In this document: positions 24,681 through 34,659 of the stretch, one piece after another
Numbering within the stretch: position 1 is the first letter of the stretch
Layout: each line of letters opens with the position of its first letter
NCBI RefSeq assembly: GCF_918797505.1
Contig: NC_092800.1
Coordinates: 46,579,022-46,643,021 of the forward strand
Reading direction: 5' to 3'
Origin: Bemisia tabaci
Lineage: Eukaryota; Arthropoda; Insecta; Hemiptera; Aleyrodidae
DNA: 64,000 bases
Program-made: the position numbers and the translations under genes
The notes under the pieces: model-generated
What the model was told of the DNA's origin: nothing
Database searches by the model: none
What the model saw: only the letters and a program-made list of their open reading frames with translations

Positions 24681-24754
24681 TCTTCTTGGGCCAATAATCC
24701 TTTTTTCATCGTTGTAACGATTTTTGTCCACATCGTCCATAAGCATGCCGCAGG

Positions 24755-25015
24755 CGGTCGGCATGTAACACATACTAGCGCCTACAAGACTGCATGAATA
24801 CTTCACGCATTGCGCCAAAGACAGTGCGGTCAGCAGCGGGCAGCGTGAAACGCATAGCGCCTACAAGACTGCATGAATACTTCATGCATTGCGTCAAATA
24901 CAATGCGTCCAACAGCGGTCGGCCCGAAACGCATAGCGCATGAAAGACTGTAGGAATACTTCACGCATTGCGTCAAACACTGTGCGGTCAGCGCGGCGCG
25001 GCGGCGGAAGTTAAA
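24755..25015 (+). repeat. Three ~80-bp TTCACGCATTGCG modules
   Basis: CCTACAAGACTGCATGAATA starts at 24781 and 24860, with a variant at 24940. Each is followed by CTTC(A/A)(C/T)GCATTGCG and a GTCAGCGGG-like spacer. The same module occurs in two other element types in this window. Confidence 0.8.
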
Positions 25016-25331
25016 ATTACTAAACCACATTTACGTTTGTTCTTTCATAATTTTTTGGTTCATTTTTTATAAATGGAGGGCCTTGTCCATACAGAGATAG
25101 GTTTACGGAACTTAACTTTCGCGCCAAGTTCCGTGAACTTTTGGTAGTAGTGTTGACAGGGCTTTCGCAAAAAATGTGACCAACACGAGTAAACGCGTCT
25201 TTTTACGCCTCTCCACCTCCGGCACGTTCACTTGATGGTTTTTATTGATGTTTCAAAACGAATGAGAAGGGGGCGACAAAATACAGGCGGCCCATGGGCG
25301 GCAAGTAAGTAAATCCGGCCCTGACTAAAGG

Positions 25332-25675
25332 GATGAAATTGTTCAGATGAGTCTCTCTGAATGAATAAAAGCATTTACACACGACTGTGCCGCATTCGTC
25401 GTTCTTGTATCAGGAAAGCTAGGGACGGCAGCCTACATTTTAGGGCGGCAACGTAGTTTATTTAAACAATCAATGCATTAATTGAGAAATTGAAATGTCA
25501 CAATAATTTTCAGTAATAGTTAACTTTATGGAAACAATAGGCAACGCTGGAATCGATATACGGTGCAAGTGAAACAAGCAAAGTGCTCTCATTTTTTGTC
25601 GATGTCCGTGAGGCGAACACTTTTTTAAGTTAATTGCTGTCAAACTGCTTTGATTGTTTCTCTTACAACTTTTCC
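25332..25675. other. Non-coding; contains GGCAACGCTGGAAT
   Basis: GGCAACGCTGGAAT at 25542 is the inverse of a motif at the right end of the adjoining palindrome. The left arm may therefore have been interrupted by about 120 bases. Confidence 0.35.
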
Positions 25676-26181
25676 GAATGGAGATGTTGCATGTGTGAGG
25701 AATTCGCGATTTGACTGTTGATTCTTATGTATAAGTTCGCGAGAAACATGATGACCACTGGTTTTCTCTGAAATCATCTCCCTAGCTCAAAAAAAGCTCT
25801 CAAGTTGAGGCCAAAATGGAGGGGACATCCCACGCTATCCTGAGAGTCAACGTCTACATTAAGACAAACTCTCCATGCAAAGATAGGGAGCAAATACATT
25901 AGCGGTGATTTCGTGTTTTCAATTTTAGAGTCCCCAAACAAAGTGTGCCCTGTCAATGTGTTTGCTCCCTATCTTTGCATGGAGAGTTTGTCTTAATGTA
26001 GACGTTGACTCTCAGGATAGCGTGGGATATCCCCTCCATTTTGGTCTCAACTTGAGAGCTTTTTTCGAGCTTGGGAGTTGATTTCAGAGAAAACCAGTGG
26101 CACCATCGTATTTCTCGCGAACTTTTACATGGGAATCACTAGTCAAATCGCAAATTCCTCACACAAGCCACATCTCCATTC
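25676..26181. repeat. Long inverted repeat (palindrome), arms about 225 bp
   Basis: The left arm 25676-25900 and right arm 25955-26181 are complementary, with a 54-base spacer. The inner ~130 bases are nearly identical (for example GAGAGTCAACGTCTACATTA against TAATGTAGACGTTGACTCTC). Outer parts are less exact (GGAGATGTTGCATGTGTGAG). No terminal duplication is evident. Confidence 0.85.
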
Positions 26182-26430
26182 CAGCGTTGCCTCTTGTGCC
26201 GATGAAACAAACCATTACTGATTTTTATCGCGACATTGTCAATTTTCCAAGAAATGCAGTATTCAAATGTTACACACGTCGCCAGCCCTCCAAATCGCAA
26301 AAAAATTAGGTATCATAGCATGATCGGTAGTTTCTTTTAACCGACTGTAATGAGTCGTCCTTTGTTCGGATTTTTGTTGCGTTATTTCCTTTGGGAAAAC
26401 TAATTTTGACAATCATAAGTACGAAATATT

Positions 26431-26567
26431 CAAAGAACGCATTTCTGCCAATTGGAACAAAGTGCATTATGGCGTGAGCCCTGTTATGCATATATTCTTA
26501 CGGGTCTCAGGGCTCATGTCTTGATGCACATAGCTGATAGCTCCGTTTGGCAGAAATACGTCCAATT
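26431..26567. mobile_element. Foldback MITE, AGAAATACGTCCAATT family
   Basis: The left GCATTTCTGCCAATTGGAAC is inverted at the right as CTCCGTTTGGCAGAAATACG. The inner GTGCATTATGGCGTGAGCCC pairs with GGGCTCATGTCTTGATGCAC. Related copies lie at 43263 and 58372. Confidence 0.65.
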
Positions 26568-26751
26568 TAACAAATCCGTATGTTTCCTCCCTTCGTATGT
26601 CCGAGAATAGAATTATACGATTGAGAATTATATAATAATTCCATTAATTTCGGTGCTCATCTGGAAAAATAATACGATCTTACGTCAGAGGAGCGCCGTA
26701 CTTAATGACAAGTTTCCTCTTCATTGATTCCGGCTCTGAATTCTGTTGCAG

Positions 26752-26834
26752 ATGGATGTAGCTCTTGTATGACATTGGCATGTGGTCGTTTTGAGTTCCT
26801 CATCATTCGACCAGTTTACTAGAAGTAATAAGTT
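26752..26834 (+). other. Candidate non-coding exon
   Basis: TTCTGTTGCAG precedes 26752 and GTAAGTAC follows 26834, a good acceptor and donor 83 bases apart. The frame opened by ATGGATGTAG closes at once, so if it is real it is a UTR or non-coding RNA exon. Confidence 0.2.
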
Positions 26835-27425
26835 GGTAAGTACCTTTTTAATCCTCTTTTTTAAGTATAAGTACACATCACAGTAAGACAGAGTGACGTA
26901 GATAATTGCACCTTTACGCCTACTGCCCCTACTGCTGCGTCAAGGGAAATTGTCGTATGAGCAATCAAAGGTTGCCTAATTTCCTTTGATTCAGAATCTA
27001 ATTTTGAGGAAAGTTGCGAATATTTTCACTTGAAATTTTTAGACACAGTAGATCACATCGCGAGTAAAATTCTGTAGATATATGACCTTTCCAAGCGAAA
27101 TATTCTCGAATTGTCCAGAAAATTCACGTTCCATCGAGGCCGCTCAAGTATTTTGCAAGCCACTTGGCACTCGTATTTGCCCTGCAGGGTTTTACAAGAA
27201 GGGCGGGGGCGCTATGCCCCCCCCCCCTCCCTCACGTAAACCTTCCACTCTAATACAATATTCACCTGAAAATGAGGATTATTTTCCAGTTAAAATGATT
27301 TTTTTTCATCTATTGTCAGGTATTCTTCTTCGTTATCTCTAAATAATTGGGGGGGGGGGGGACGTAATTTTTGGGGGAAGAGCTAGGAGGTTGCTAAGGG
27401 GGCGGGTGTCAGTCGGCCCTGATAC
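26835..27425. other. Non-coding with C and G runs
   Basis: It holds an 11-base C run at 27217 and a 13-base G run at 27349. GGGGGCGCTATGCCCCC at the left suggests the end of another short element. No gene is seen. Confidence 0.4.
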
Positions 27426-27667
27426 CAGGGTTGCCACACTCAGGAAAAATCTGGGAATATCAAGGAAAATGACGATAGTGTCAGGGGAAAATTGTTAATT
27501 CACCTTTATCAGATTTCTAGAATACATTCGGCGTTTAGGACAACAAATTTTACCTGAAAACTGTTTCAAATTATCTCCTCTTGGCCCCATGGCGTATCTT
27601 TATTTGTCAGGGTATTTTGCTCAAACGTGTCAGGGAATTTCACTTTCCAAATTTTGTGGCAACCCTG
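27426..27667 (+). mobile_element. MITE, AGGGTTGCCAC family
   Basis: CAGGGTTGCCACACTCAGGA at the left and TTTGTGGCAACCCTG at the right are inverted. Internal AATTCACCTTTATCAGATTT, TTTCTAGAATACATT and AAAACTGTTTCAAATTATCT follow the family order. Confidence 0.8.
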
Positions 27668-27899
27668 TAATACTTGAAACATCATCAAAGTTCGTCATGA
27701 GAGGAAAAATGGAAAAGTTGGATTTTCCATACTGGATTTTTCCGACGAACACGACAGCCGACTGTTATCATGGGAAAGCTTCACTCACACACTCGCACCC
27801 GATTCTCCGTGACGGCCCGGAATGCATGAGGAGGTATCGCACTTTACCCAGCCACGATAACAGAACCTAGCGTGGTCGGGGTTGACCAGGTACGGGACG

Positions 27900-28420
27900 A
27901 CTCGAGATACTATCACCGCGGCGACGGGGGAGGGGGGGTGGGTTGTTATGTATCTCTCGGCGGATAACGGAATGGTAAAAGAGCAAGCGGGCAGGAGACG
28001 GGGCGGCCTCGCGGGAAGGGCGGAGGGGGGGGGGCTCCCTTGCATTCGTCGTCGGTGCAATGACCTTCACACAACCTCCTTCGTATGCCCGTCCCGACTC
28101 CCGTGCCGCTCCCCCGCCCCCGCCCGCCGGGTGTCGGGTCGGGAAGCCGAGTGCAGCGGCGGAGTGGCCCGCATGCACCGGGTCGGGTGCCCGGTGCAGA
28201 GTGCCGAGGCGCCCCTTCGGGGGTGGAGCGGGCGCCTCGCCGAGGGGTTTCGCCTGTCGTCCGCGGAGCTCGTGTTTCCACCACCGCCGTCGGAAGTGGG
28301 GTCGCTGATGATCCGGGAAATCTGCCCAACCCGACGGACGCCCATGTTCTCTCGCCGCTACTCTGCCGGAAGGGTCTGTCTCCATTTCCATATGAGACCC
28401 GAAAAGCGTGGAGTTGTACG
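27900..28420. other. GC-rich CpG island, no credible ORF
   Basis: Very GC-rich sequence with many CpGs. Frames of 90 to 205 codons are open on both strands at once, and their translations are low-complexity P/R/G/A. I read this as base composition rather than coding. It could be a CpG-rich promoter region. Confidence 0.5.
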
Positions 28421-28427
28421 GAGAAGA

Positions 28428-28665
28428 CAGGGTTGTCACAGTCAGGGAAACCGGGAAATGTCAGGAAAAATGACGAAAATGTCAGGGAAAATCTGTTAAA
28501 TCACCTTCATTTGCTTTCTAGAGTGGGTTTGAGGTTTTGAACATCAAATGCCTGAAAACTATTTTCAATTATGCCCTCTTAACCAGCCGTCACATCTTCA
28601 ATTTTCAAGGAATTTTGCCGAAATGTGTCAGGGAATTGTATTTTCTATAGTCTGTGGCAACCCTG
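28428..28665 (+). mobile_element. MITE, AGGGTTGCCAC family
   Basis: CAGGGTTGTCACAGTCAGGG starts it and GTCTGTGGCAACCCTG ends it. ACCTTCATTTGCTTTCTAGA and CAATTATGCCCTCTTAACCA are internal family blocks. Confidence 0.85.
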
Positions 28666-29649
28666 TAATCACCACGGATTCTTAACCCTTGCATTCAGCA
28701 CAGCCCTACGACTGTCATGTATATCGCGGTATTCATGTGGGAAATTCCCTAAATGCACGTATATGATTTCCCAGACGCAATAATGAAACTATAGCACGAT
28801 GAAATTCCGTAAATATTTTAGTGAAAATTACATTACTGTGTCCTTCGTAAAGTTCGGGCTGCGTCTAGTATCTTTGTCCACACTAAATGTAGAGATGTGA
28901 CGTTTAAACAGATCTAGTTACTTTTTGCTGATCCACAAGTTCAAACCATCAAAACACAGGCAAGTGCTCTTGTGTTCCCCCCTCAGAGCTTCGAGAGGAA
29001 AATCAGGGGAAATCCTGGGGGTTCAGCAAGGAATTTTCTCGTGGAAATCAGGAAAATGTGGCAATTCTGGACAATTTCGGAAATTCTCTTGAGTTATTTT
29101 AATTTTTATTTATTTGTTTTTTTTTAATTTATTTTTTGTATTTGCATTTTATTTTTGGACACTGTAAAATGTCAGGGTAGCCGGTGAGGAGAGGAAAACG
29201 GAGGAGCGGACCCGTAGCTGGACACGTGACTCACGTTTTGCGGCACACTCGAGCAGTGCGGATCGCTCCGCGGGAATCGTTGCAGTTTTCCTCGCCGTTG
29301 GGTGTCGTTTCACAGTGTTGCCATTTCGCTCAAAATAATTTTCCCCGTCCCCCCTCCCTCCGCTCCATACAGCTTTTGACACATTTTTTGCCGTTAGATT
29401 CTTGGTAGAGCGTTATCACCCCTCGTGCGGAATATCGGAGTAACTCTGCTGGTGTGTTTCGGCTTTTACCTTTTTATTTACTCCGAAGTTTTCCGTTCGG
29501 GTTGAATATTTTTTTCTGTTCAGCCCTCTGTAAATTTTACATTTTTTCCAAGCTCAGTAATCTTTAACACGGGCATATTGCATGACTGTTCAATACCTTC
29601 GTTAAGGTTCGTTTATTCAAGTAGTCCACACAGTTTGGTTTATACGTTT
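28666..29649. other. Non-coding, mixed composition
   Basis: Around 28990-29170 there is AGGGGAAATCCTGGGGGTTC, a possible decayed GTCAGGGAA-type fragment, and a T-rich tract. I see no gene. Confidence 0.4.
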
Positions 29650-29905
29650 CTGCCATGCTAAGGGAAAATTTCATATGAACGTTAACACGTTGCCAAATCC
29701 CCTCCCCCCTTATAATAATATGTTTTGGGAAAAATTATGAATATAGCTGCCACAAATTTTCAGATATCTCGGATGAGGTTGCACAAAATATTCTCTGGAA
29801 TATTGGACGGCAAATATTCACAGGTGTTCCTCATAATTTGTATTTTATCGAAGGAAATTTGGCAACGTACGAAGGTTCGCACGGCGTTTTTCCTTAGCAC
29901 GGTAG
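29650..29905 (+). mobile_element. MITE, CTGCC..GGCAG family
   Basis: The start CTGCCATGCTAAGGGAAAAT and end CGGCGTTTTTCCTTAGCACG-GTAG are inverted. Internal CACGTTGCCAAAT and AAGGAAATTTGGCAACGTAC are also mirror-related. Confidence 0.8.
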
Positions 29906-30597
29906 ATACGCCGGGGGAGCGAAATCCAGGTATCGGAGGAATGTACGAGCCTATTTGAAGCAGTGCTCCCATTTCCCGGAACTAGTTCCAAATTCCGGAA
30001 CTTTGGAGATTTTCCCGAATTTTCCCCGGAACTTTTGAAAATTTAACTGGAGTCTCGGTTTTTTGACGGTCGTGGAGTGGAAGAAGTTAGATAAAAAAAA
30101 TTCCGAATCCCGGAAATTTTGACGTACATGGAATAGGAGCGCTGATTTGAAGACCCAAACAAGTTCAGTCAATACGACTTGTTGCAACCTAAATCGGAAA
30201 AATGGAGGGCTCTTCACGCATTACGCAAGAATGGGGCATTTTGGCCGGCGTTTCGCCCCCGGAGTAGAAACTTGGGGCACAAGGCGGCAACCGGTGGAAC
30301 GCGACGGTTGAAGTGGTAATTTGATTTCTCCGCTTCCTTATCGGCGAGGCGAACACGCGAAACGCACTGTAGCACGTGTTGTATGGTTTCTCGCGTTTTA
30401 TCGCCGCGGCTCGGATAATAATAATTCGGCAACCTTCGTCCGCGCCGCAGCGAGCCGACCGGCAGTACTTAAAAATTGACGCAAGGTTGAAATGCATGTT
30501 AATAACATGCTGGCAACCTCCTACCGCATTCTCGACGGCTAATTTCATTCCGTCTTTCAAATGAATCCGTCGTGAAATCTTCCTCCTGTCGAGTCAG

Positions 30598-30955
30598 CGG
30601 GCTCATCTTTGAAATTGATAGACAAAGCGATAGACAAAGAATACATACGTAGTATGGAGAGATCCTTCTGACTGAAATGGGTGGTTCTTATAGACTAAGG
30701 GGGTAAATGATTGACTAACTATTCCCAGCGGGCCGATTGTTGAAATTTATAGACAAAGAAGACATAGGGAGCGTGGAGCGATCCCGGAGATAATGATGGA
30801 GTAACTATCGGGTCTCTTGTGGGTTGCTGTTAGTTAGTCTATTACCTACGTCCTTTGTCCATTGCAACCACCCTCTTCTACCAATAGGATCCCTCCATAT
30901 CCTTTTTGTCTTCTTTTTCTATTGCTTTGTCTATCAATTTCAATAATCAGCCCGC
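30598..30955. mobile_element. Foldback MITE, TAGACAAAGCGATAG family
   Basis: CGGGCTCATCTTTGAAATTG with ATAGACAAAGC at the left is inverted at the right as GCTTTGTCTATCAATTTCAA and TAATCAGCCCG. A second internal left-end copy (GGGCCGATTGTTGAAATTTA) at about 30730 suggests a partial duplication. Confidence 0.75.
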
Positions 30956-30972
30956 AGTAGCCTGGAAAACTT

Positions 30973-31060
30973 GAAATGGGTCAGTTGCGCTAGTTACAGA
31001 ATCGTGATTTGATGGTTTAAGCTTATTGTATAAGGTGTCCGAGGTTTAGACCTGGAACAT
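30973..31060 (+). repeat. Half copy of the CAATGGGTCAGTTGCGC foldback element
   Basis: AATGGGTCAGTTGCGCTAGT and ACAGAATCGTGATTTGATGG match the left arm at 11096. No matching right arm follows. Confidence 0.5.
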
Positions 31061-31354
31061 ATGAAGAATGTATTTAAACAATTTATTACCTATGAGGCCC
31101 CTACTTAAAGTTTATCGCGGAAATCTGGGATTTCCGTGTCCTAAGATGGAAAGATCCGTACGTTTTCCAAACCGTCTTGCTGACCTTTAGAATCCGTGGT
31201 TTTTCAGTGTATCCGCAAGTACATGCAATCCAGATAGCACACTGAAAAAAGTGTATGGCGATTTTCTTTAAACTACGCAGATTGCGAGTTGAGTGATGGA
31301 CTTTAGAATTTTTTAACTTGCCCAAAGTGATTTTTGTGTGATTTCACCCACCAA

Positions 31355-33020
31355 CACGGTTGCCACAGTCAGGGACGGTAATCCAGGATTGCGCGAAAGG
31401 TCTGAGAAAGTACACGAGGATTGCGCGAAAAAGGCACAAGGATTGCGCGAATAGAAACCTAAACATCTGCTACAAGGATGTGCGAATTTAAAATGAAGTA
31501 GATTTAAGGTAGAAGTTTGGCAAAACAGGAAACAGTTGGGAATTATACGCATTTTTATGCTAACGCTAGTTTATGTTGGTTTGTTGACAAGTCATCGATG
31601 TCTTACCATTTGATGATAAATGAAGTGAGAAGATTGAACAATGGTCGCGAGTATAAAGAATTTTCCCAACTTTTCTCGGAAAAATTATTCAATCGGGAGA
31701 AACGAGGCAACGCTGGAATGCTCATACAGCGTCGAAACACAACATGGGCCTTTGAAACACAATTAATCGATGCCGCAATTATTTTAATGCGAGTTCGAAT
31801 AATCGCGCAAAACACAGTGCGGCCGGCGCGACGATAAACGCATATTAGCGCCTGCAAGACTTTCGGAATACTTCACGCATTGCGCCAAACAGTGCGGTCG
31901 GCGTGAGGCCCGTATTAGCGCCTACAAGACTGCATAAATACTTCTCGCATTGCATCAAACGCAGTGCAGGCGGTCAGTTGGCGCGAAACGCATCCTACAA
32001 CTCCTACGAGATTGTACGAATGCTGTAAGACTGCGTGCCTTCATGTCTTGAATTTCTGCTCCAGTTTTTACCATAATTAAAGGGAAAATATATATCCTCA
32101 TTGCAACGATTCAGAAACTCGGATGATATTCAATTTTTATTTTTTTTTTGGTTACTTTAAAATAAAATAGAATGAACGAAAATATCGCGGCGAAATTTTC
32201 GATACTTATTTGAGATCATGTAGGTAAATTCGCGGAATCTTTTCAGAAAAACTGTGTGTAACTTTTTATAAACATTCACTAAAAATAAAACATGAAAGTG
32301 GTGCATAACGTTTCAATCAGAGATAAATATACGCTTTCTTTCGGGAGCACTCGTCGGGGTTTGAATCCATTCATCCCTTAAAAAATTTGAACAGGGTTGT
32401 TCTACGATTTTTCACGTGTATAGTTTCTTCCAGTGGTTGGCGGTCGCGTAGCGGCCACAGGCCCTTAGTTTGCTTTTTTAAAAGTCTATGAGAGCTCTCT
32501 GGGCCATTCGTGCTGCGAGGGCTATCCGTCGAAGAGAGACATTACCTTAAGTGAGAATGGGATGAACAGCCTTCCCCGATGCCGTTATCTACCACAAACT
32601 ACCAAAGTTGACAGATTAACACTTTCTCGTTGAACATCGAATATTCGCCCAAACATGCGAATTTTCAGTACCAGACAAATTCGCGCAATCCTATGCATCT
32701 CCAAAGAGGTAAAAAGAGGACATTAGCGCAATCCTATAGCTGCCGTCAGGGAAAACCGGGAAATGTCAGGGAATTTTAAAAAGTCAGGGAAAACCGGAAA
32801 ATGTCAGGGAAAATGGCAAAAATGACGAAAAGGTCAGGGGAAATTTGTTAAATCGCCTTCATTTGCTTTCTAGAATGGGTTTGAGGTTTTGAACAACACA
32901 GTTTGCCTGAAAACTATTTTCAATTATGCCTTCTTAACCATCCGCCACATCTTCAATGGCCAGGGAATTCCACCAAAATGTGTCAGGGAATTTCATTTCC
33001 TAAATTCTGTGGCAACCCTG
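31355..33020 (+). mobile_element. MITE, AGGGTTGCCAC family, split by a later insertion
   Basis: The left end CACGGTTGCCACAGTCAGGG sits at 31355-31375 and the rest resumes at 32745 as GTCAGGGAAAACCGGGAAAT, ending CTGTGGCAACCCTG at 33020. The interruption is the element at 31376-32744. Confidence 0.8.
31376..32744. mobile_element. 1.37-kb TIR element with AGGATTGCGCGAA subterminal repeats
   Basis: It is flanked by a perfect 8-bp duplication GTCAGGGA (31368-31375 and 32745-32752). Both ends carry AGGATTGCGC nine bases in, in inverted orientation, with extra copies at the left (31410, 31439) and right (32680). The 8-bp duplication points to hAT-like mobilisation. It carries ~70-bp TTCACGCATTGCG modules at about 31845-32010. 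Confidence 0.75.
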
Positions 33021-33049
33021 ACCTAGAGTATATTAATTTGGCTGTGTCT

Positions 33050-33497
33050 TTTGCGTGCAACGGCCCCATTGGGGTGGATCCATGGATCTCTTTTCCGTAG
33101 GCTGGCGCGACAACGATGGAGCGAACATGAAGCGGAACAAGGCTCGATTCGAAGCGGAGATATTCGCTCGGGTCGGGATCCGATTCGCCGTGAGGACAAA
33201 GCTCCGATGCCCACGCAAGACGCAAGGTCACGGCGAAAATTCGACGCGAAAAAGTTAATCCGAAGCCATCGCCACCGCCGCGCCACCTACCCACCCGCGC
33301 CGACGTCGCGCGTTTCCCGGAAAAAATTATCGCACGCGCTCGCGCTGCCCATTAAAAAATTCCAGTCCGCGCCAAGTTCACCACCGTGTGCGCAGAGAAA
33401 ACAATTGACCGCTACACCGATACTCCCTCTGCCGCCAAAGAAATATTTACCCGTTGAAAAGAAAAGAAAAAAAAGGGGGAAAAACCACCCGAGTATA
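33050..33497. other. GC-rich stretch, no credible ORF
   Basis: Open frames occur on both strands (up to 152 codons on +, 103 on −) with arginine/proline-rich low-complexity translations. No domain is recognised. It is probably compositional. Confidence 0.4.
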
Positions 33498-33635
33498 CTG
33501 CCATGCTAAGGAAAAACGCCGTATGAGCCCTCAGGCGTTGCCAAATTTCCTTTGATAAAACACGAATTTTCCAGTAAACTTATGAATATTTTCCTTCCAA
33601 TTTTTTAGACAATTTAGTTTGCAATTTCATCTGAA

Positions 33636-34537
33636 CCCTGGTAAAAATTGACGATAGGAGCTGCGTTTCAAAATACCATAGGAGTTCATAAAGCCGACTA
33701 AAGAAGGCTATTGAAAATCATATAGCCGGGCTATACGAAGCTATAAAAAAGTAGTCAGTCGGGCTATAGTTCCTATTGCCGGGCTTTACTCTTTATCGCC
33801 ATTGGCTATAAAAGGCTATAAAAAATTGTGTAAAAATTCGTGTGCTTTGGAAATTATTAAGTTTGATACGGAACTACCTTAATATTTACAAAACACACAT
33901 TATATTTTCCTTTAAAACATATTATTTTCATCAATTATAATGAGAATAATCCATACAGAGTGTGCAAACATTTCAAAATCATGAGTTGTAAAACGCTGAC
34001 TCCGTGAGATTAAATATTAGAGCCTAACACAAAGCGGAGCGGCGACGCACTGGCGCCTACAAACCTAACAGGGATACTTCACGCATTGCGCAATGCGTGA
34101 AGTATCCCTGTTAGGTTTGTAGGCGCCAATGCGCGTTTCGCGCTCCCTGCCCGCCCGCCGCGCCGCGCCGCAGCGTGCCACGGCGTCTGAAGCAACTATT
34201 TCACACAGATGTATTGCACAGTTCTAAGAAATTGAAGGCGCTCAACATATTAAGAATGACAGGCATCCTTCAAAAGTACGGAGCTTTCCTCGCAAAATAA
34301 ATCAAGATACTACGGCACAAAAAGAGAGCGGTAGTCCAAAAACTAACTAAGTCCTAGTATCCGTATTTAGTAACGTTTAGCATAAACTTTTTTGTCTGGC
34401 TGTTGCTTAATCGCCATCGGCTATAAAAGGCTATAAGAAATTGTACAGCCGGCTACAGAAGCTATTGGAAATCTTACAACCGGCTTTAGGTCTATAGTAT
34501 TTTGGAACACACATTCTACTGCCAATTTTTACCAGGG
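33636..34537. mobile_element. Nested 902-bp element with CCCTGGTAAAAATTG termini
   Basis: CCCTGGTAAAAATTG at the left is exactly inverted at the right as CAATTTTTACCAGGG. The similarity continues inward (AAAATACCATAGG against CCTATAGTATTTT). Inside are repeated GGCTATAAAAGGCTATAA units at 33800 and 34420 and a 78-bp perfect palindrome. Confidence 0.8.
34053..34130. repeat. Perfect 78-bp palindrome without spacer
   Basis: The two 39-base halves are exact complements around the centre CATTGCG|CGCAATG at 34091/34092. Apart from one mismatch it extends to 34048-34135. Its sequence is the TTCACGCATTGCG module back to back with itself. Confidence 0.95.
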
Positions 34538-34659
34538 AAGTTTCTGAAAATTTCAAGGAAAAATATCCATAACTTTCCTCTAAAATAAACATTTTATCGA
34601 AGGAAATTTGGCAACGCCCGAGGGCTCATACGGCGTTTTTCCTTAGCACGGCAGTATAA

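Larger units (their letters stand above)
21291..24731. mobile_element. 3.4-kb insertion inside hAT copy 1
   Basis: It begins GTGGACAAAAATCG and ends CGATTTTTGTCCAC, perfect 14-base inverted termini. It interrupts hAT sequence that is continuous in the copy at 41258 (break between CGCGGCGG and CGGTCGGCATGTAAC). Exact boundaries and target duplication are unclear because about 6 and 25 extra bases lie outside the termini. There is no ORF above 140 codons and no recognised domain. Confidence 0.6.
21017..25323 (+). mobile_element. hAT-like DNA transposon, 4.3 kb, non-autonomous copy 1
   Basis: It begins CAGGGCCGGATTAAGGGGG and ends GTAAATCCGGCCCTG. It is flanked by a perfect 8-bp duplication ACTAAAGG at 21009-21016 and 25324-25331. 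CAG-type termini with an 8-bp target duplication are diagnostic of hAT superfamily elements. No transposase-like ORF is present. The outer parts match the 827-bp copy at 41258; the difference is a 3.4-kb internal insertion. Confidence 0.88.
33498..34654 (+). mobile_element. MITE, CTGCC..GGCAG family, interrupted copy
   Basis: CTGCCATGCTAAGGAAAAAC and GCCGTATGAG at the left are inverted at the right as CTCATACGGC and GTTTTTCCTTAGCACGGCAG. TATA flanks both sides (33494-33497 and 34655-34658), so a TA or TATA target is possible. A 0.9-kb element is nested inside. Confidence 0.85.

Noticed and set aside
27867..28540. Long overlapping ORFs (up to 205 codons) on both strands
   Set aside because: High GC removes stop codons on both strands. 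The translations are low-complexity, cross a G run and run into a MITE.
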